DNA of 64,000 bases from Paroedura picta (lineage: Eukaryota; Chordata; Lepidosauria; Squamata; Gekkonidae), in assembly GCF_049243985.1 (NCBI RefSeq), contig NC_135369.1:25280765-25344764 (forward strand), in the 5' to 3' direction. The notes beneath the pieces were generated by a model that was not told the DNA's origin, did no database searches, and saw only the letters and a program-made list of their open reading frames with translations. The position numbers and the translations under genes are program-made. Shown piece after piece: positions 1 to 12,076 of the stretch. Within the stretch, counting starts at the first letter, position 1. Every line of letters starts with the position of its first letter.

Positions 1-560
1 CACTTCTCTTAGCCCCCTTCAGAACAGGATTGCTACCTTTCGGCCTGGCTTAGCTCCTGTGCCTTTAACAGCACAGAAGTTTAGTAGAAAGAGAATCGCA
101 CATGACTGTCAAGCTCAGCACCAGGGCATGCAAATGATAGCCATCCCTTCTCAACATCAGCTTTTGGTCAGGTAGATTGCTTCTGCACATGGAGGTTCAC
201 TAAGCTCCTAACTGTTGGTACACATTGTCTGCACTTTTGTCTCTAATCCCTCCGTAAGCCCTAAACATTTTCAAGGTGATTTTATTTGAACTTTTCTAGA
301 ACTCTTCATCACGTTATGTTGTATAGCAGTGAGTCAAACCTCCACTCCATCCCTAAGCTTGCTATGTAACCATATGCCAGTGTAGTTCATAGAGATGTTA
401 AGATAAAGGGGAGAAGCAGAGAACCAAGGGTGCCCTGCTGAGCTCCCAGAAGGAAGGGCAGGCTAGATCTCCGTCTGATCTACCCCTTCCCTTTTTAAAA
501 TTGACTCTAAAGCAAAGTTCTAGGGAACTCGAAAACTTGCATTCTTTGTTGTTTCAGTTG
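1..560. other. No gene recognised at left edge
   Basis: Unique-looking, moderately AT-rich sequence without a convincing ORF, splice-framed exon or repeat I can name. It could be 3' flank of a gene lying outside the window, but nothing here shows that. Confidence 0.4.
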
Positions 561-839
561 ATCTTAATCTAAAAAACCCATGTGTTTATTTGTAATTTAA
601 TTTATAGGCCATCTTTCCCCAATTATGGGCTTGGGGTAGTTTACAACACTGATATACATTTAAAACTATTAAAACATAATACAGCTTGTTCTGTAGCCAC
701 CGCAATAAAACTGGCTAATTCAGTGGTCATGGTAGTAGTAAATATATCCCCTATAGAGGGAGGCCTCACAGACAGTAGTCCTACGGCTGGGCAGGAAAGG
801 CCCGAGCGATGAAGAACAGCTAGCCAACCTTGACTGAGT

Positions 840-1990
840 ACGGCTATCAGTGGCCGACTCCACCAGGAACCTGGGGGTGATTCTTGATGCCTCCCTCTCT
901 ATGGAGGTTCAGATCACGATGGTAGCACAAGCTGGAATTTTACCACCTTTGCCAAGCCAAACTACTAGTGCCCTACTTGGCCCGAGAACACCTAGCCACT
1001 GTGATCCACACCAGCGGTCCCCAACCTGTGGCCCGCGGCCCGGTGCCAGGCCGCGAAGGCCATGGTGCCGGGCCGCGGCTCCCTCTCCCCGCCCCCCCCC
1101 GCAGTAAAAAACTTCCCAGGCCGCAAGCTTGTGGCCCGGGAAGCTTCTTACTGCGGGAGGAAGGGGAGAGGGAATCAGGGCCGGGCTGCGCATTCGCGGC
1201 CCGATGCGCAGGCGTGGTCCGTGCGAGCGTGGCCTGATGCGCGGCCGTGGTCCGTGCGGGTGCGGCCCGCAGGCGCGACCCGATGCACGGGCGCAGCCCG
1301 ATGCCCTGCCGGTCCCCAGCCTCAGAAAGGTTGGGGACCACTGATCCACACGACAATCACCTCTAGATCTGCAATTCACTCTACGCTTGCCTGCCCTTAT
1401 CCTTGATCTGGAAACTGCAACTAGTTCAGAATGCAGCTGCCAGGGTCCTCACAGCAACACCCACATCCTCCAGCAGCTGCATTGGCTTCCAGTTGAATTC
1501 TGGATCAGGCTTAAGGTTTTGGTTATCATCTTTAAGGCTATATGCAGTCTTTACCTAAGGGATCACCTCTCTGTATAAACAACTCAAAGAGCCTTACACT
1601 CCACCAGTTCCATCTTCCTGGTGATCCCTGGCCCCAAGGAAGCCCACTTGATCTCAACCAGAGCCAGAGCTTTCTCCATCCTGGCCCCTACCTGGTGGAA
1701 TGAGCTCCCAGAGAGAACTCAAGCACTCCCACAGGGCCTGCAAAAGGGAGCTTCTCTGCCAGGCATTTGGTTGAGGTCAACCAGAACCACCCCTTCCAAT
1801 TGGCCTCCCTCCTACAACCATCACTGCAGACTTGCCCACCCAAGGAGCCATCAGTAAGCATTGATATATTGTTCTCCCCAATGTTCTATTGTGCATAATG
1901 TTATAGTTATTATATTATTATAAACTGAGTTTATAAACTGAATGAGCCTTCAGGGAGGGCGGTATATAAATATATAATAAATATTTTGGG
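840..1990 (+). mobile_element. L2-like LINE 3' fragment, split by a MITE
   Basis: Reading + strand frames in turn gives pieces of a LINE reverse-transcriptase C-terminus of the CR1/L2 group: LGVILDASLSM near 870, QLVQNAAARVLT-like codons near 1415, LHWLPVEFWI near 1477 and the ARAFSILAPTWWNELPE block near 1665. It ends in an AT-rich tail with GGCGGTATATAAAT near 1960. Frames shift repeatedly, so it is an old 5'-truncated copy. It is interrupted at 1012-1343 by a hAT-type MITE. L2 is favoured over CR1 by the HWLPV block; subfamily not determined. Confidence 0.7.
1012..1343. mobile_element. hAT-type GC-rich MITE
   Basis: Ends are inverted repeats, CAGCGGTCCCCAACC and GGTTGGGGACCACTG. The 8-bp target-site duplication ATCCACAC lies at 1004-1011 and 1344-1351. 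The 332-bp interior is very GC- and CpG-rich and has no transposase. TIR sequence and 8-bp TSD fit non-autonomous hAT elements. It sits inside the L2-like LINE, so it is younger than that copy. The same family recurs at 6099-6341. Confidence 0.88.
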
Positions 1991-2009
1991 GGTTGGGGAG
2001 AGAAACACA

Positions 2010-2210
2010 GAGAGGAGGCATTTCATTCCACCAGGTGGGAGCCAGGACTGAAAAGGCCTGTCTCTGATTCTGGACAGCTGGATCTCTCTAGGGCCAGGGA
2101 TTACCAACAAGTTGGTATTTGCTGAACACAGTGTTCTTCAGTGAATATATTGGGAGAGGCAGTCCCTTAGATAAAAGCTTCAGTTTGTTTGCCCTCTGCC
2201 ACTTGACCAT
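2010..2210 (-). mobile_element. L2-like LINE 3' fragment
   Basis: On the minus strand this repeats the coding end of the L2-like family. On the plus strand the conserved block is TTCATTCCACCAGGTGGGAGCC, the complement of the AP-WWNEL stretch, seen again near 2697, 4841 and 60347. Short, decayed copy. Confidence 0.6.
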
Positions 2211-2331
2211 AGCCTTCCTAGGGTTGCCACCTGTGGGCAGAGTTAATTTAGTGGGGGAGCCTCAATGGGACCTAATACCGCACAGCCCACTCACTCCCCC
2301 CAAAAAGCAGTTTTTTCTCTCCAGAGGATGT

Positions 2332-2373
2332 CATTCATTCATTCATTCATTCATTCATTCATTCATTCATTCA
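2332..2373. repeat. (ATTC)n microsatellite
   Basis: About ten uninterrupted copies of a 4-base unit. It most likely grew from the 3' terminal repeat of the adjoining minus-strand LINE. Confidence 0.9.
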
Positions 2374-2852
2374 ATTTGTATACCACCCTCCCCTGAGGCT
2401 CAGGGCAGTTCACATGGAACATAAACAACGCATGGAATGTTGTTTCTTCATAACGTAACATATAGTCCACTTATATGACAAAAACAATAGCAGCTATAAC
2501 TGAAAGTAAGTCTAATTCATAACAGTTCAAATAGGTCCATAGTTCAGGTGTACGGGTTCTTGGAGGAGAGGTTCGGGGGCCCAACAGATGTTACTGATTC
2601 CTGTCAGCCTCAATGGAATGCATGGCAGAAGAGTTCCCTCTTGCAAGCCCTGCGGAACAAATTCAGCTCTGTTAGGGCCCTGATCTCCTCCAGGAGCTCA
2701 TTCCACCAGGTGGGGGCCAGGACAGAGAAGGCCCTGGCCCTGGTTGAAGCCAAGGGGGCTTAGCCGGCTGGAGGTGGCGAAGCACAGAGCTCTTCGAGGG
2801 GCAAAGGCAGAGAGGCGGTCCTTCCAGTACACTGGACCCAGACCACATATAG

Positions 2853-2951
2853 CAGGGGTAGTCAAACTGTGGCCCTCCAGATGTCCATGGACTACAATTC
2901 CCATGTGTCCCTGCCATGGACATCTGGAGGGCCGCAGTTTGACTACCCCTG
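2853..2951. mobile_element. 99-bp palindromic MITE
   Basis: The two halves are near-perfect inverted copies, starting CAGGGGTAGTCAAACTG and ending with its complement. Each arm is about 41 bp around a short centre. The 8-bp duplication ACATATAG flanks it at 2845-2852 and 2952-2959. Eight-base TSDs and the CAGGG terminus point to a hAT-derived MITE. Confidence 0.88.
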
Positions 2952-3379
2952 ACATATAGCCTTGAAGGTAATTACCAAGACCTTAAGTCTGATCTGGAAT
3001 TCGACTGGTAGCCAAATGCAGTCCCTCAACTGTAATTCCAGGACCCCTCCAGGCACCACCTGGAGTTGGGCTACCGTTTTCTTAAGACATTAGCCACAGG
3101 ACCTTCCCCACTGGAGGCTTGAAAATACTAATTTTTAATAATTTTAATATTAATATTATTTTAATAAGGTGTTTAAAAAAAGGTACTTCCCCTCCAATAC
3201 TGAAATCCATTCCCCCACCCGTGAGTATATCTCCGGTCACTCTGGCCCCAAACACGTGGAACAACCTATTGTCCTTCAGCGATCCTCCCTGTCCGCTCAA
3301 AGAATAGTACGGCCCCACCGACGAACGTCACAATGGAGAGATCGGTGACAAAACAAAAAGAGGCGGGACTAGTCTACAA

Positions 3380-3660
3380 GGCGGCGTGGGCTTAATCCTC
3401 ATTGGCGAGAATTTCGTTCTTTTCTTCACCACATGGGACCAACCCACCACCTTCTGCTGAAACGAGTTCCTATTGGCTATACACGCCCAGGGATTCCAGC
3501 CGCTGTCCATACACCGGGCGGGAGAGACCCTTTGGAACCAATGAGGCGGCGGCGCTCTGGCGTGAGGGCGGGTCGAATGGCGCGGGGAGGGCGGAGAACC
3601 TTTTCCGTTGCTCGTGCCGCCATTTTGTGTCGTTGGCTGTTGCGGAGAGGGGCCGGGGCG
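3380..3660 (+). promoter_or_regulatory. RBM4: RBM4 CpG promoter and non-coding exon 1
   Basis: CpG-rich stretch with three CCAAT/ATTGG boxes (3401, 3472, 3538), typical NF-Y sites. A YY1-type GCCGCCATTTT lies at 3616-3626. A consensus 5' splice site, GCG|GTGAGT, makes 3660 the probable end of a non-coding first exon; the coding exon begins 3.3 kb further on behind a pyrimidine tract. The transcription start is not visible, so the left edge is approximate. CpG-rich sequence continues to about 4080 inside intron 1. Confidence 0.65.
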
Positions 3661-5880
3661 GTGAGTGACTGGCGGAAGGTGCCGTTCTCTGCTTTGGGGT
3701 GGCGAGTTAAGCCGTGTTTGGGGCTCGCTCTTCGAAGAGGCCTTGCAGAAGAGCGGCGGCTGGTGGAGAAAGAGGCGCCTCGGAGGGAAGGAAGGGAAAT
3801 CCCACCCCAGCCATTCCAAGGGGAGCGGGGCCTGGCGGCGTGCCTGAGTGCCTCGGGCCCCTCCTGGGCCACTATGGTGCCAGGGAACGCATTTTGCAGG
3901 GTGGTCAGCCCTAAGGGAGCCCTTTGCCTCCCGGGAGCGTGGAAACGCCCATCCCCAGGAGCGGGAGAGAAACGAATGGCGGAGCCGCTTAATCCGCCGG
4001 CTGGGGGGGGGGGGGAGGAAGCCTCACGTACGCAGCCGCCATGGAAACGCCCTAAACTCGCCCGCGTAGCAATTCAGTAAAACAGGCGTGCCTCCGTTCG
4101 CCTCGTTCTTTCGATGGCACCATAAAAGAGCCTTCTTCGAGATGCGTTTTTTAATACTGGGCCTTGCAGTGTGTAAAGCCCGGCACTTCGCTGTAGACGT
4201 AGAGTATCTGTGGTGCTGAAATGCTGCAGGCGAAATTGTTCCTGTTATGCACTGTTTATGCACTGTTTATGCACTGGGAACTTCATTGCCCCAGCTCCCG
4301 TGCAGGAGCACAGATTGGGGGCGGATGAGGTACACCAGGCCAAATGCTCCCCCATGTGGGTGCAGGAAGATGTGGGGCAACCTGCCACAACTAAGACTCC
4401 AGCCTGCAGCCCAGCATGAAACCTCCAGTGCATAAATGGTCTTATTGTAGACATAAAATGGTGGCGGTGGTGGGGACATGGTGTTTTAGATTTCTCAGTT
4501 GCAGTTCAAGAGACAGAGTTGGGCCAGTAAAGTGCCGGTTGGTGTGATTTGTGTGTTTGGTCGGGGGGGGGGGTGTGAATAAAGGATTAAGCCTGGGGAT
4601 ATGGGAGGCGAGTGGAATAAAGTATTTTTAGAATTCAATGTATTTAGAAGACCGGCCCTCTTGGCCCCGCAATCAGTGTACACCATTTAAAATAACATGG
4701 ATGCAAGTGTTATGATGGGGGAAGGGGGTTCTTGGATGTTATTAGTAGCTGGGCCTCAACCAAATGCCTGGTGGAAGAGCTCAGTTTGCAGAGCCTGCAG
4801 AACTGAGTAAGCTCCAAAAGGGTCCATGTCTCCACTGGGAGCTCATTCCACCAGGTAGGAGCCAGGACCTAAAAGGCCCTGGCGGAGGCCAGGTGCACCT
4901 CCCTTGGGCCGGGGACCACCAGCCTGTTGGAATCAGCTGAACATAGCACTTTTCTGGGAAGTATTTGAGAGGCAGCCTCTCAGGGTATGCGGGGCCCAAA
5001 CCACGAATTTTCTTAAACGTCTGTGGGATCTTCCTTGAAAATGGTGGTGGAGGAGACATGCTAGCCTGTTCCAGCAAAATACAAAGGCCAATGATGCCTG
5101 AAATTTATTTCACTATGTGCTTTCATGAGTCAGAGCTCCCATCTTCAAATACGTGGAAAGGAAATAAATTTGGAACTACTGGCTGGAGAAGAGAGAAGCT
5201 GAAGTAGGGAAACAGGTTTAGTGTGAATCCCATCATAAGTCTTTCAAGTGGGATTCTCCTGTAAAGAATTAAAATGGAATTGTGTAAGGAATAATGAGAG
5301 AGGTCAGAGACCAGGGTGTTGCATTTAAATGACCATACTTTCTAGTTATTGTTGCTGAAACCATATTCCTAAAATGGGTACACTCTTGTTTCTGTGGAAG
5401 GTATGATAGTATACTATATAAGTTAATGTAATATGACCCTGCTTGCCCTTTGCACAACAAAAAAAATCTAAATGTAACTTAACTTCCCCATAATAATTAC
5501 TAATATTGGAGCCAGTGTAGAAAACAGTTGTTTAATAAATGATTTTATCTACCACTACTGAGTAGTCTAGTGTTAACAAATAAACAAGCAGTGACCATAT
5601 CTTCATGTACATGGGCTTTTAGGTCATACAGCAAACAGATCTTGCATCTTTGGATGTGGCAAATGCTGGGTTGAATTTCTGGTCTCTATGAAATTCAATG
5701 TGTGATCTCCAGCTAAGGATTACTTCTTTTAACTGAAGCACCCTTATTTATTTATTTTCAGAAATGTGTAGCTTGTGTTACTTCAAAATGTGTTTTTGTT
5801 GTTGTTGTTGGCTGTTGTGGGTTTTCTGGGCTGTGTGGCTGTGGTCTGTTAGTTTTAGTCCCTGATGTTTTTGCCAGAGG
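3661..5880. other. RBM4 intron 1, first part
   Basis: CpG-rich to about 4080, with a G run near 4005. A minus-strand L2-like LINE piece occupies about 4735-5000. The remainder, including AT-rich sequence at 5100-5880, holds nothing I recognise. Confidence 0.45.
4735..5000 (-). mobile_element. L2-like LINE 3' fragment
   Basis: Minus-strand copy of the family seen at 2010 and 2320. It shares GGGAGCTCATTCCACCAGGT near 4840 and GGACCACCAGCCTGTTGGAA near 4915. Truncated, no open frame. Confidence 0.65.
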
Positions 5881-6690
5881 TAGGACATGGCAGGATTCAG
5901 TTTTGGGCACCGCAGTTGAAGAAGGATGTAATCATGCTGGAGCGTGTCCAAAGGAGGGCAACAAAGATGGTGAGGGGTTTGGAGGCCAAGGTATATGAGG
6001 AAAGTTTGGGGGAGCTTGGTCTGTTTAGCCTGGAGAGGAGATGACTGAGAGGGGATCTGATAGCCATCTTTAAGTATTTAAAAGGCTGCCATGTAGAGCA
6101 GCGGTCCGCAACCTTTTTTAGGCTGTGGACCGGTGGGTGTGGGAGGACAATCCGGCGGCTGCGCATTTGTGGTCGAGCTGCGCATGCGTGACAGTTTCTC
6201 GCATGCGCGTAACTGCCAAGCATGCATGTGGTCGCGTTTGTGCATGTGGCCACACTACCCTCTCCCCCCTCCTGCAAAAAGAAGCTTGCGGCCTGGGAGG
6301 GCGGCGAGAGGGAGCCGCGGCCCGGTGGTTGGGGACCACCGATGTAGAGGATGGAGCAGAGTTGTTCTCTCTTGCCCCGGAGGGATGGACAAAAACCAAT
6401 GGGATGACATTAATTCAAAAGAAATTCCATCTAAACATCCAGAAGAAGTTCCTGACAGAGCGATTTCTCAGTGGAACAGGCTTCCTCAGGAGGTGGTGGG
6501 TTCTCCATCTTTGGACATTTTTTAACAGAGTCTGGATAGCCATCTGACAGAGAGTCTGATTCTGTGAAGGCTCATGGGGAGGGTGGCAGGTTACAGCGGA
6601 TGAGCGATGGGGTTGTGAGTGTCCTGCATAGTGCAGGGGATTGGACTAAATGACCCATGAGGTCACTTCCAACTCTATGATTCTATGAGA
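5880..6690 (+). mobile_element. CR1 LINE 3' end, split by a hAT MITE
   Basis: Plus-strand CR1 ORF2 end. Sequence for ERVQRRATK-like, FSLERR-like and LIAIFKYLK-like blocks runs to 6090, and resumes after the MITE with WNRLPQEVV-like codons near 6475. The CR1 3' tail (TGGACTAAATGACC... ATGATTCTATG) ends near 6687. Several frame changes make it an old copy. Confidence 0.8.
6099..6341. mobile_element. hAT-type MITE inside CR1
   Basis: TIRs CAGCGGTCCGCAACC and GGTTGGGGACCACCG; 8-bp TSD ATGTAGAG at 6091-6098 and 6342-6349. The interior is GC-rich and non-coding. Same family as 1012-1343. It interrupts a CR1 copy, which dates it after that CR1 insertion. Confidence 0.9.
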
Positions 6691-7000
6691 ATGGGAATTT
6701 CTTTGTTCCAAAGTGTGGTGTGTATAGGGGCCAGTATTCTGTGCATTATACTAGTTTTATATTTTATGCGATTTTATTGTATGTTTTAATTGTTGTTAGC
6801 CGTTGCAAGATGGCAGGCCGAGGGTGGGATTAAAACTACCAGACCACAGCCATACAACCCAGAAACCCCACCACAGAAAGTTGACTCTGGCCATGAAAGC
6901 CTCTGACAATTCACTGTTTTGTTTTGTTTTTTGTTCTTCATAAGAATGTAGTCTAACACTTCTCTTCTCCCCCTCCCCCCCCCAAGCTCTAGCCACCACC

Positions 7001-10000
7001 ATGGTGAAACTCTTTATAGGCAACCTTCCCCGGGAGGCCACAGAGCAAGAGATTCGTTCTCTTTTTGAGCAGTATGGACGGGTCCTGGAATGTGACATCA
7101 TCAAGAACTACGGCTTTGTGCATATTGAGGACAAGACGGCAGCCGAGGATGCCATCCGCAACCTGCACCACTACAAGTTGCACGGAGTCTGCATCAACGT
7201 GGAGGCCAGTAAGAACAAGAGCAAAACCTCCACGAAGCTTCACGTAGGCAACATCAGTACCAGTTGCACCAACCTGGAGCTGCGGACCAAGTTTGAGGAG
7301 TATGGCCCTGTTCTTGAGTGCGACATTGTCAAGGATTATGCCTTTGTGCACATGGAGCGAGCAGAGGACGCTGTTGAGGCCATCAGGGGTCTTGACAACA
7401 CAGAGTTTCAAGGTGGGATAGGGGTCTAGCTGACAGCAAGATGTACAAATGTGTGTGTGTTGGCCACTTGCTTTACTGAGGCAGTCAAACGTTTCGGTCT
7501 TTTCAACAGGAATCTTAGACTGTATTTTAATCTTTGGTTAGTCTAGCTTCTAACCAGTTATTTGATTAATTGATAATGCTTAAAACTTCAGAAGAGAAAT
7601 GTTACCATCTTGGAAAGGACAGTTTAGACTGATAAACAAAAGCTCCTTATGTGATAAAATCTCCTTTAATACAGTTTCTCAAAAATTAGGTAATATAGAT
7701 TTACAATTCTGATAGTTTGGGACATACTTATGAGTGCAACAGTTTTTAAGAGAGGTCCAGACTTAAACAGTGTCCTTAAAGATAAATGTTCAGGTAAGCA
7801 CTATTGTAAAGTAAACTTGCCTTGCTCTGGATACAAACTGTTAAGAAAATACATTAGGTTTTCTTTGCATCCATTTTTGTGCAGCAGAGAAGAAAGAAAT
7901 GCTTATGTTCAAGAGTCCACAGTCTATTTGTTCTCAGATGTACCTGCTTTCCTTTTTGGATTTGTGTAATGCAGGCAAACATATTAGCAGTAAGCATTCT
8001 GTCCCCAAATCCCCTTACTGGTCTTCTTCTACAAACAAGAAGTTCCTTTAATCTGGAGAGCCAGGTTTGATTCCCCTCTCCTTCCCATGCAGCCAGCTGG
8101 GTGACCTAGGTCTAGTCACAGGTTTCTCAGAGCTGTTCTCACAGTGCAGTTATCTCAGCCTCATATCCCTCATAGGGGTATCTGTTGTGGTGAGAGGAAG
8201 GAAAAGGCATTTGTAAGCTGCTTTGGGACACCCTTCAGGTAGTGAAAAGCGGGATATAAATCAAAAATAAAAATCTCTTATTTCTATTCCTTTGCCACTG
8301 TTCTCTAACCTTCACTCAGGTATGTTCTACTTGACCCCTCTCATCAGCCACCATTTCTAGGTGCAGTATATCTGCCTCTACCTTTCAGTCGCTGTGATAC
8401 ACTCTCCTCCCTCACACACCACTCATTTACTAGCAGAATTTCACCCACCCTAAGGCTTTGTGTGAGGTTTTGGTGAAGCTCACCTTTTAGTTCTCGTGCA
8501 GAAGCTACACTGTTAGTGTTCTCTCTGCTAACAGTTTCCTTTTAAGCACTTAGAACATCTTATTTATTCAGTTCATCACAGCAGGTCTGGCACTTGCTAG
8601 AGACAGCCTACAGGCAGGGAGGAGCTAATTTTTAACTTAACGTACTTTAATATTTTTTCTTCCCCTCCCCCCATTTGTGCGTGCTTGTGTGTGTGTTTGA
8701 GATATCTAAGGAGTACAGGCTATATTGTAAGGTAAAACGCCAACTTGATAGATTGGGTGTTTAATGGTATTTTAAAAATTTCAAGTGCAAATATTGGAAA
8801 TGAACCTTTCAGTACCATTGACCAAAGTTGGTACCCTCTGTGTGAAATTTTGTGAAAGTCTCTCGATAGAGGCTCACCATCAGAAGTTAGAGGGTCATAA
8901 TTATGAATTTGCACAAAAGCTTGTCTTGATGGTTAGAATCATGAGGACGGAGGGGCCTATGTTTTGTTGAGGTGAGCTGAAAACTAAAATGGATCATTAT
9001 ATCTTCTGCCAATAACCCAAGCCACGTCTTATCCTGTTTTTCCATTGATGAGCATCTTAGAACATGTAGGTTTTGGCTGAATGCATACTCCATCTTGGTG
9101 AGTGCTCTAGGCAGCACTCATATGTCTGTGTGTGTGTGTGGAGGTATAATGTATCGGATGCAGAGTTGAATGTACATGGTTTTGAATTATGGGATAACAG
9201 TGCTGTATAGCCAGTACCTGGCTGCTGTTACTTAACACCGTGGGTATGTTTCTCTCCCAGCAGCACATCAGTCAGACTTCTTAAGGAGTGCTGAACCAAT
9301 AACAGTTACTGCTGGACTCCCTAGAGAGTAGCATTGTTAAGCTGTATAAGCAAGGAAGTAAAGCTTGCCTTGAGGACTTGACAAGTTTTTGTAGAGAATT
9401 TAATTACGTGTATGGAGAAAGAGATAGACATACATCTTAGTCTGCTCCTGTTAAGGTGGGAGATGGGGCATTAAGGACTGCTGCCTTCAGCATCCATCTC
9501 CCAAAAATCTCCCTCCCCCAAAGAAAAACAAATGTTTTTCAAGCAAGCATGTTAAGCAACTTCCCTGCAGGGAGTTCTTGATCCATCATTTGCCAGCCAG
9601 GGATGTGTGTATGCCAGGTGATAAGACGTAAAGGTGCACTTTATAGGTATAGGAATTTTTGTAGGCATAGTTTTTTCTGTAGGGATTAGAAAAGCAGCAC
9701 TTCTAGACATGCGTCCTCTGTGCACTTTTTAAAGGCACAACAATTGGTCTTCCCGCGTAGGTTGAAAGTATGATAGAGGACAAACTTCATTAGTAGTATG
9801 AGAACTAAGTAACAGGGATATGAGGAACTTCAGCCTAATAGCCATGGTACAAAACAACCCAGTGTGCCTCTTAATTCCTGTAGTGCCAGATGGGGGAGCA
9901 CCTGCAGTACAAAATCTTGAGTTCATCCTAAACCACTGGATGAAAGCATTTGGGTGGGGAGGAGGAGGATATGGGAGGTTGAACCGAATGCTCTGCTGAA

Positions 10001-12076
10001 AGCCTGCTTCCCCTTTGAGTTCTCTAGGGGGTTGCTGCCCAGGAGCAAAGATAGCTTCTGAGCCATGCCTAGAAACCTTAGTGTCAAGAAGGTTGTCTTC
10101 CTGTCTGTCATCTGGTCAGAACAGTGAGGTTTGTTGAGCTTGCCATGCTTCTGGACAGGATCGGCAGAGGGTGAGTAATGGAGAGGCGGAAGGGCACTTG
10201 CTTGAGGCTAAAAATGTAGGGGGTTTCAAGCACATGACACATCAGCTGAATGTAAAACTACTTGCTGAAATAAAGGTTTTTGGCTAATCAGTCCCTAAAC
10301 TGGGGCGGGGGTGGATAGGTCAGTCTGCTTGCCCTGATGGGTCACCCCTTGAAGCAGGACGTGTTAAACCTTGTGAAGTGCAAGATCCATAGCAGTGAGA
10401 CAAAAGATGCAGAACCTTGGAACAATTCAGGCACCCACGTATTTGGAATTCATATGCATATTATTTTAGCTGCCATCTCAGGGACTGGGTGATCTTCTAA
10501 ACTTTACATCTTTGGAGATGCATCAGCAGTATTCTTTTCACCCATCAGCCTGTCTTTCTGTACAGGCCCACCGTGGGGATTTTCCATTTAATAGTTCTGC
10601 TCATATAGGGGGTTGAAAAATTTCCCTTGGTTAAGTGTGAATTGCGTGGTAGAATAAAGCTGGGACAATAAGCAAGAATTGAATGCATCCCAATAGCCTA
10701 GGAAGCCAAATCCTGAGATGTCTATTTGTTCCAACTTCCATAGCAGATAACCATCTTTTAAGTCATTGGACTGGGCTTGATCAGTAAGAGAACTACAGAG
10801 TAGTAAGAGAAATAAGTCAAGAGTATTGAGGTCCATGGGAAGGATTAGACTCTGCGCTAGTTTGAGAACCTTCAACATACAGTGTCTTCATCTCTAAACT
10901 TTTGTCTACTATCATAGTGGTTGTATTACCTGTTTTTTACAAAATAGTTGTAATTTTCTGGAATGTTGTGGGTGTTTTGAGTAGCACACTGGAAGCCAAA
11001 AACCATCCCATGTAGTAAATCAGCCTCCATAACTAGTTCTGGCAGGATACTAAACTTCCAGCTGTAATGGTTAGTATCACAGCTTCAGGGGCTGAATGAA
11101 ATCTTGCACTATCACAGGCAGGCAGGGACTTAGCTTTTCCCCACCTCTAGTAATCGGTTGCTAGAATCACCTGCTTTGCTTCCTAAGCAATTTAATGACC
11201 ATGACAAGCCAGAAGAGATGGGAAACCACACTCCTGCTCTTGGGAACATTCTGGCCCAGAGGTGATTTGATTTGCTCTTACATGGTAAGCATGGGTGGGT
11301 GGGCAGGTTAGTTGTTCCCATTTTCATTTTTAATTCTTGACCTGCTGTGCTTTTGCTTTGAACTGTTTTTAACCAATCTTTATAGCTGCCCTTCTTGCGT
11401 CTGTTTCTTCCAAGGCAAACGAATGCGCGTGCAGTTGTCCACCAGCCGGCTCAGGACTGCGCCCGGGATGGGAGACAAGAGTGGCTGCTACCGGTGTGGG
11501 AAGGAGGGTCACTGGTCTAAAGAGTGCCCGGTAGATCGCACGGGGCAAGTGCCCGAGCTGACCGAAACTTATAGCGAGCAATACGGAGCAGTGCGCACCC
11601 CTTACCCCGCGGGCTATGGGGATGCCATGTATTACGATGACCCCTATGGAATGGTGGACTACTATAAACGGTATCGCGCGAGGTCCGCCGCGTACGGGGC
11701 TTCTGCATACGACACATATGCGGAGCACACCATGGTCCAGTATTCCCAGTACGCCCAGTACTCACAAGCACAAGCCACAGCGGCCGCAGCCATGGCCAAC
11801 CGCCTTTCTACCACTTTAGACCCTTACGACAGGGCCTTGCTGCCTGCCTCGGGAACTGCAGCAGCGGTAGCTGCCGCTGCTGCAGCTGCGTCTTCCTCCT
11901 TTTATGCCCGGGATAGAAGTCCCCTGCGTCGCTCGGCAGCTACGGCTTCCACCGTTGGAGACGTGTATGGATACGAGCGTGTTCAGCTGTCTCCCGTCCC
12001 GCGATCCTCTCTCTACGATGTCCAGCGGTTCGGGCGGGATGCGTACGCGGAAAGGTTGCGGTACACTGCGTTTTGA
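7001..12076 (+). CDS. RBM4: RBM4 (LARK), RNA-binding motif protein 4
   Basis: Nuclear/cytoplasmic RNA-binding protein that steers alternative splicing and translation. Two coding exons, 7001-7412 and 11415-12076, joined in phase 1 (CAA G|GT ... AG|GC AAA), give 357 residues; human RBM4 has 364. RRM1 is about residues 2-72 (RNP2 LFIGNL, RNP1 NYGFVHI). RRM2 is about 78-148 (LHVGNI, DYAFVHM). A CCHC zinc knuckle CX2CX4HX4C spans C162-C175. The C-terminal half is Ala/Tyr-rich and carries RDRSPLRRS. The start is the first ATG after the 3' splice site, in strong context (CCACCATGG). The gene also has a non-coding exon 1 ending at 3660 and probably a 3' UTR exon from 15154. In human this gene lies beyond RBM14; here it lies beyond CCDC87. 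RBM4 versus its paralogue RBM4B cannot be told apart by eye. Confidence 0.96.
7413..11414 (+). other. RBM4 intron between coding exons
   Basis: Donor GTGGGA at 7413 and acceptor TTCTTCCAAG ending at 11414, both phase 1. Apart from a SINE at about 8045-8278 and a short (TG)n near 9125, this 4-kb intron is strikingly poor in recognisable repeats compared with the rest of the window. Confidence 0.8.
8045..8278 (+). mobile_element. tRNA-derived SINE (Sauria type)
   Basis: Carries the B-box-like GGTTTGATTCC, then CAGCTGGGTGACCT, TCTGTTGTGGTGAGAGGAAGG and the tail GTAGTGAAAAGCGGGATATAAAT, in the order shared by copies at 19841, 37591, 51170(-) and 60531(-). Its 5' end is missing. Family name inferred from the squamate context. 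Confidence 0.7.

Larger units (their letters stand above)
2320..3065 (-). mobile_element. L2-like LINE 3' end with ATTC tail
   Basis: Minus-strand copy of the L2-like family. Its 3' tail appears on the plus strand as an (ATTC)n array at about 2332-2373 followed by TTTGTATACCACCCTCCCC. The coding end continues through 2540-2830 and resumes after a 99-bp MITE at 2853-2951. A simple repeat at the 3' end is usual for this LINE group. Confidence 0.65.

Noticed and set aside
909-1406. Long ORFs on both strands near 1-1.4 kb
   Set aside because: They lie in a CpG-rich MITE; stop-poor because of GC content.
2332-2373. ATTC array as a CRISPR-like repeat
   Set aside because: Plain microsatellite without spacers in a vertebrate genome.
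3433-4080. 215-codon + strand ORF over the RBM4 CpG island
   Set aside because: GC-rich chance frame crossing the exon 1 donor at 3661; no domain and low complexity.
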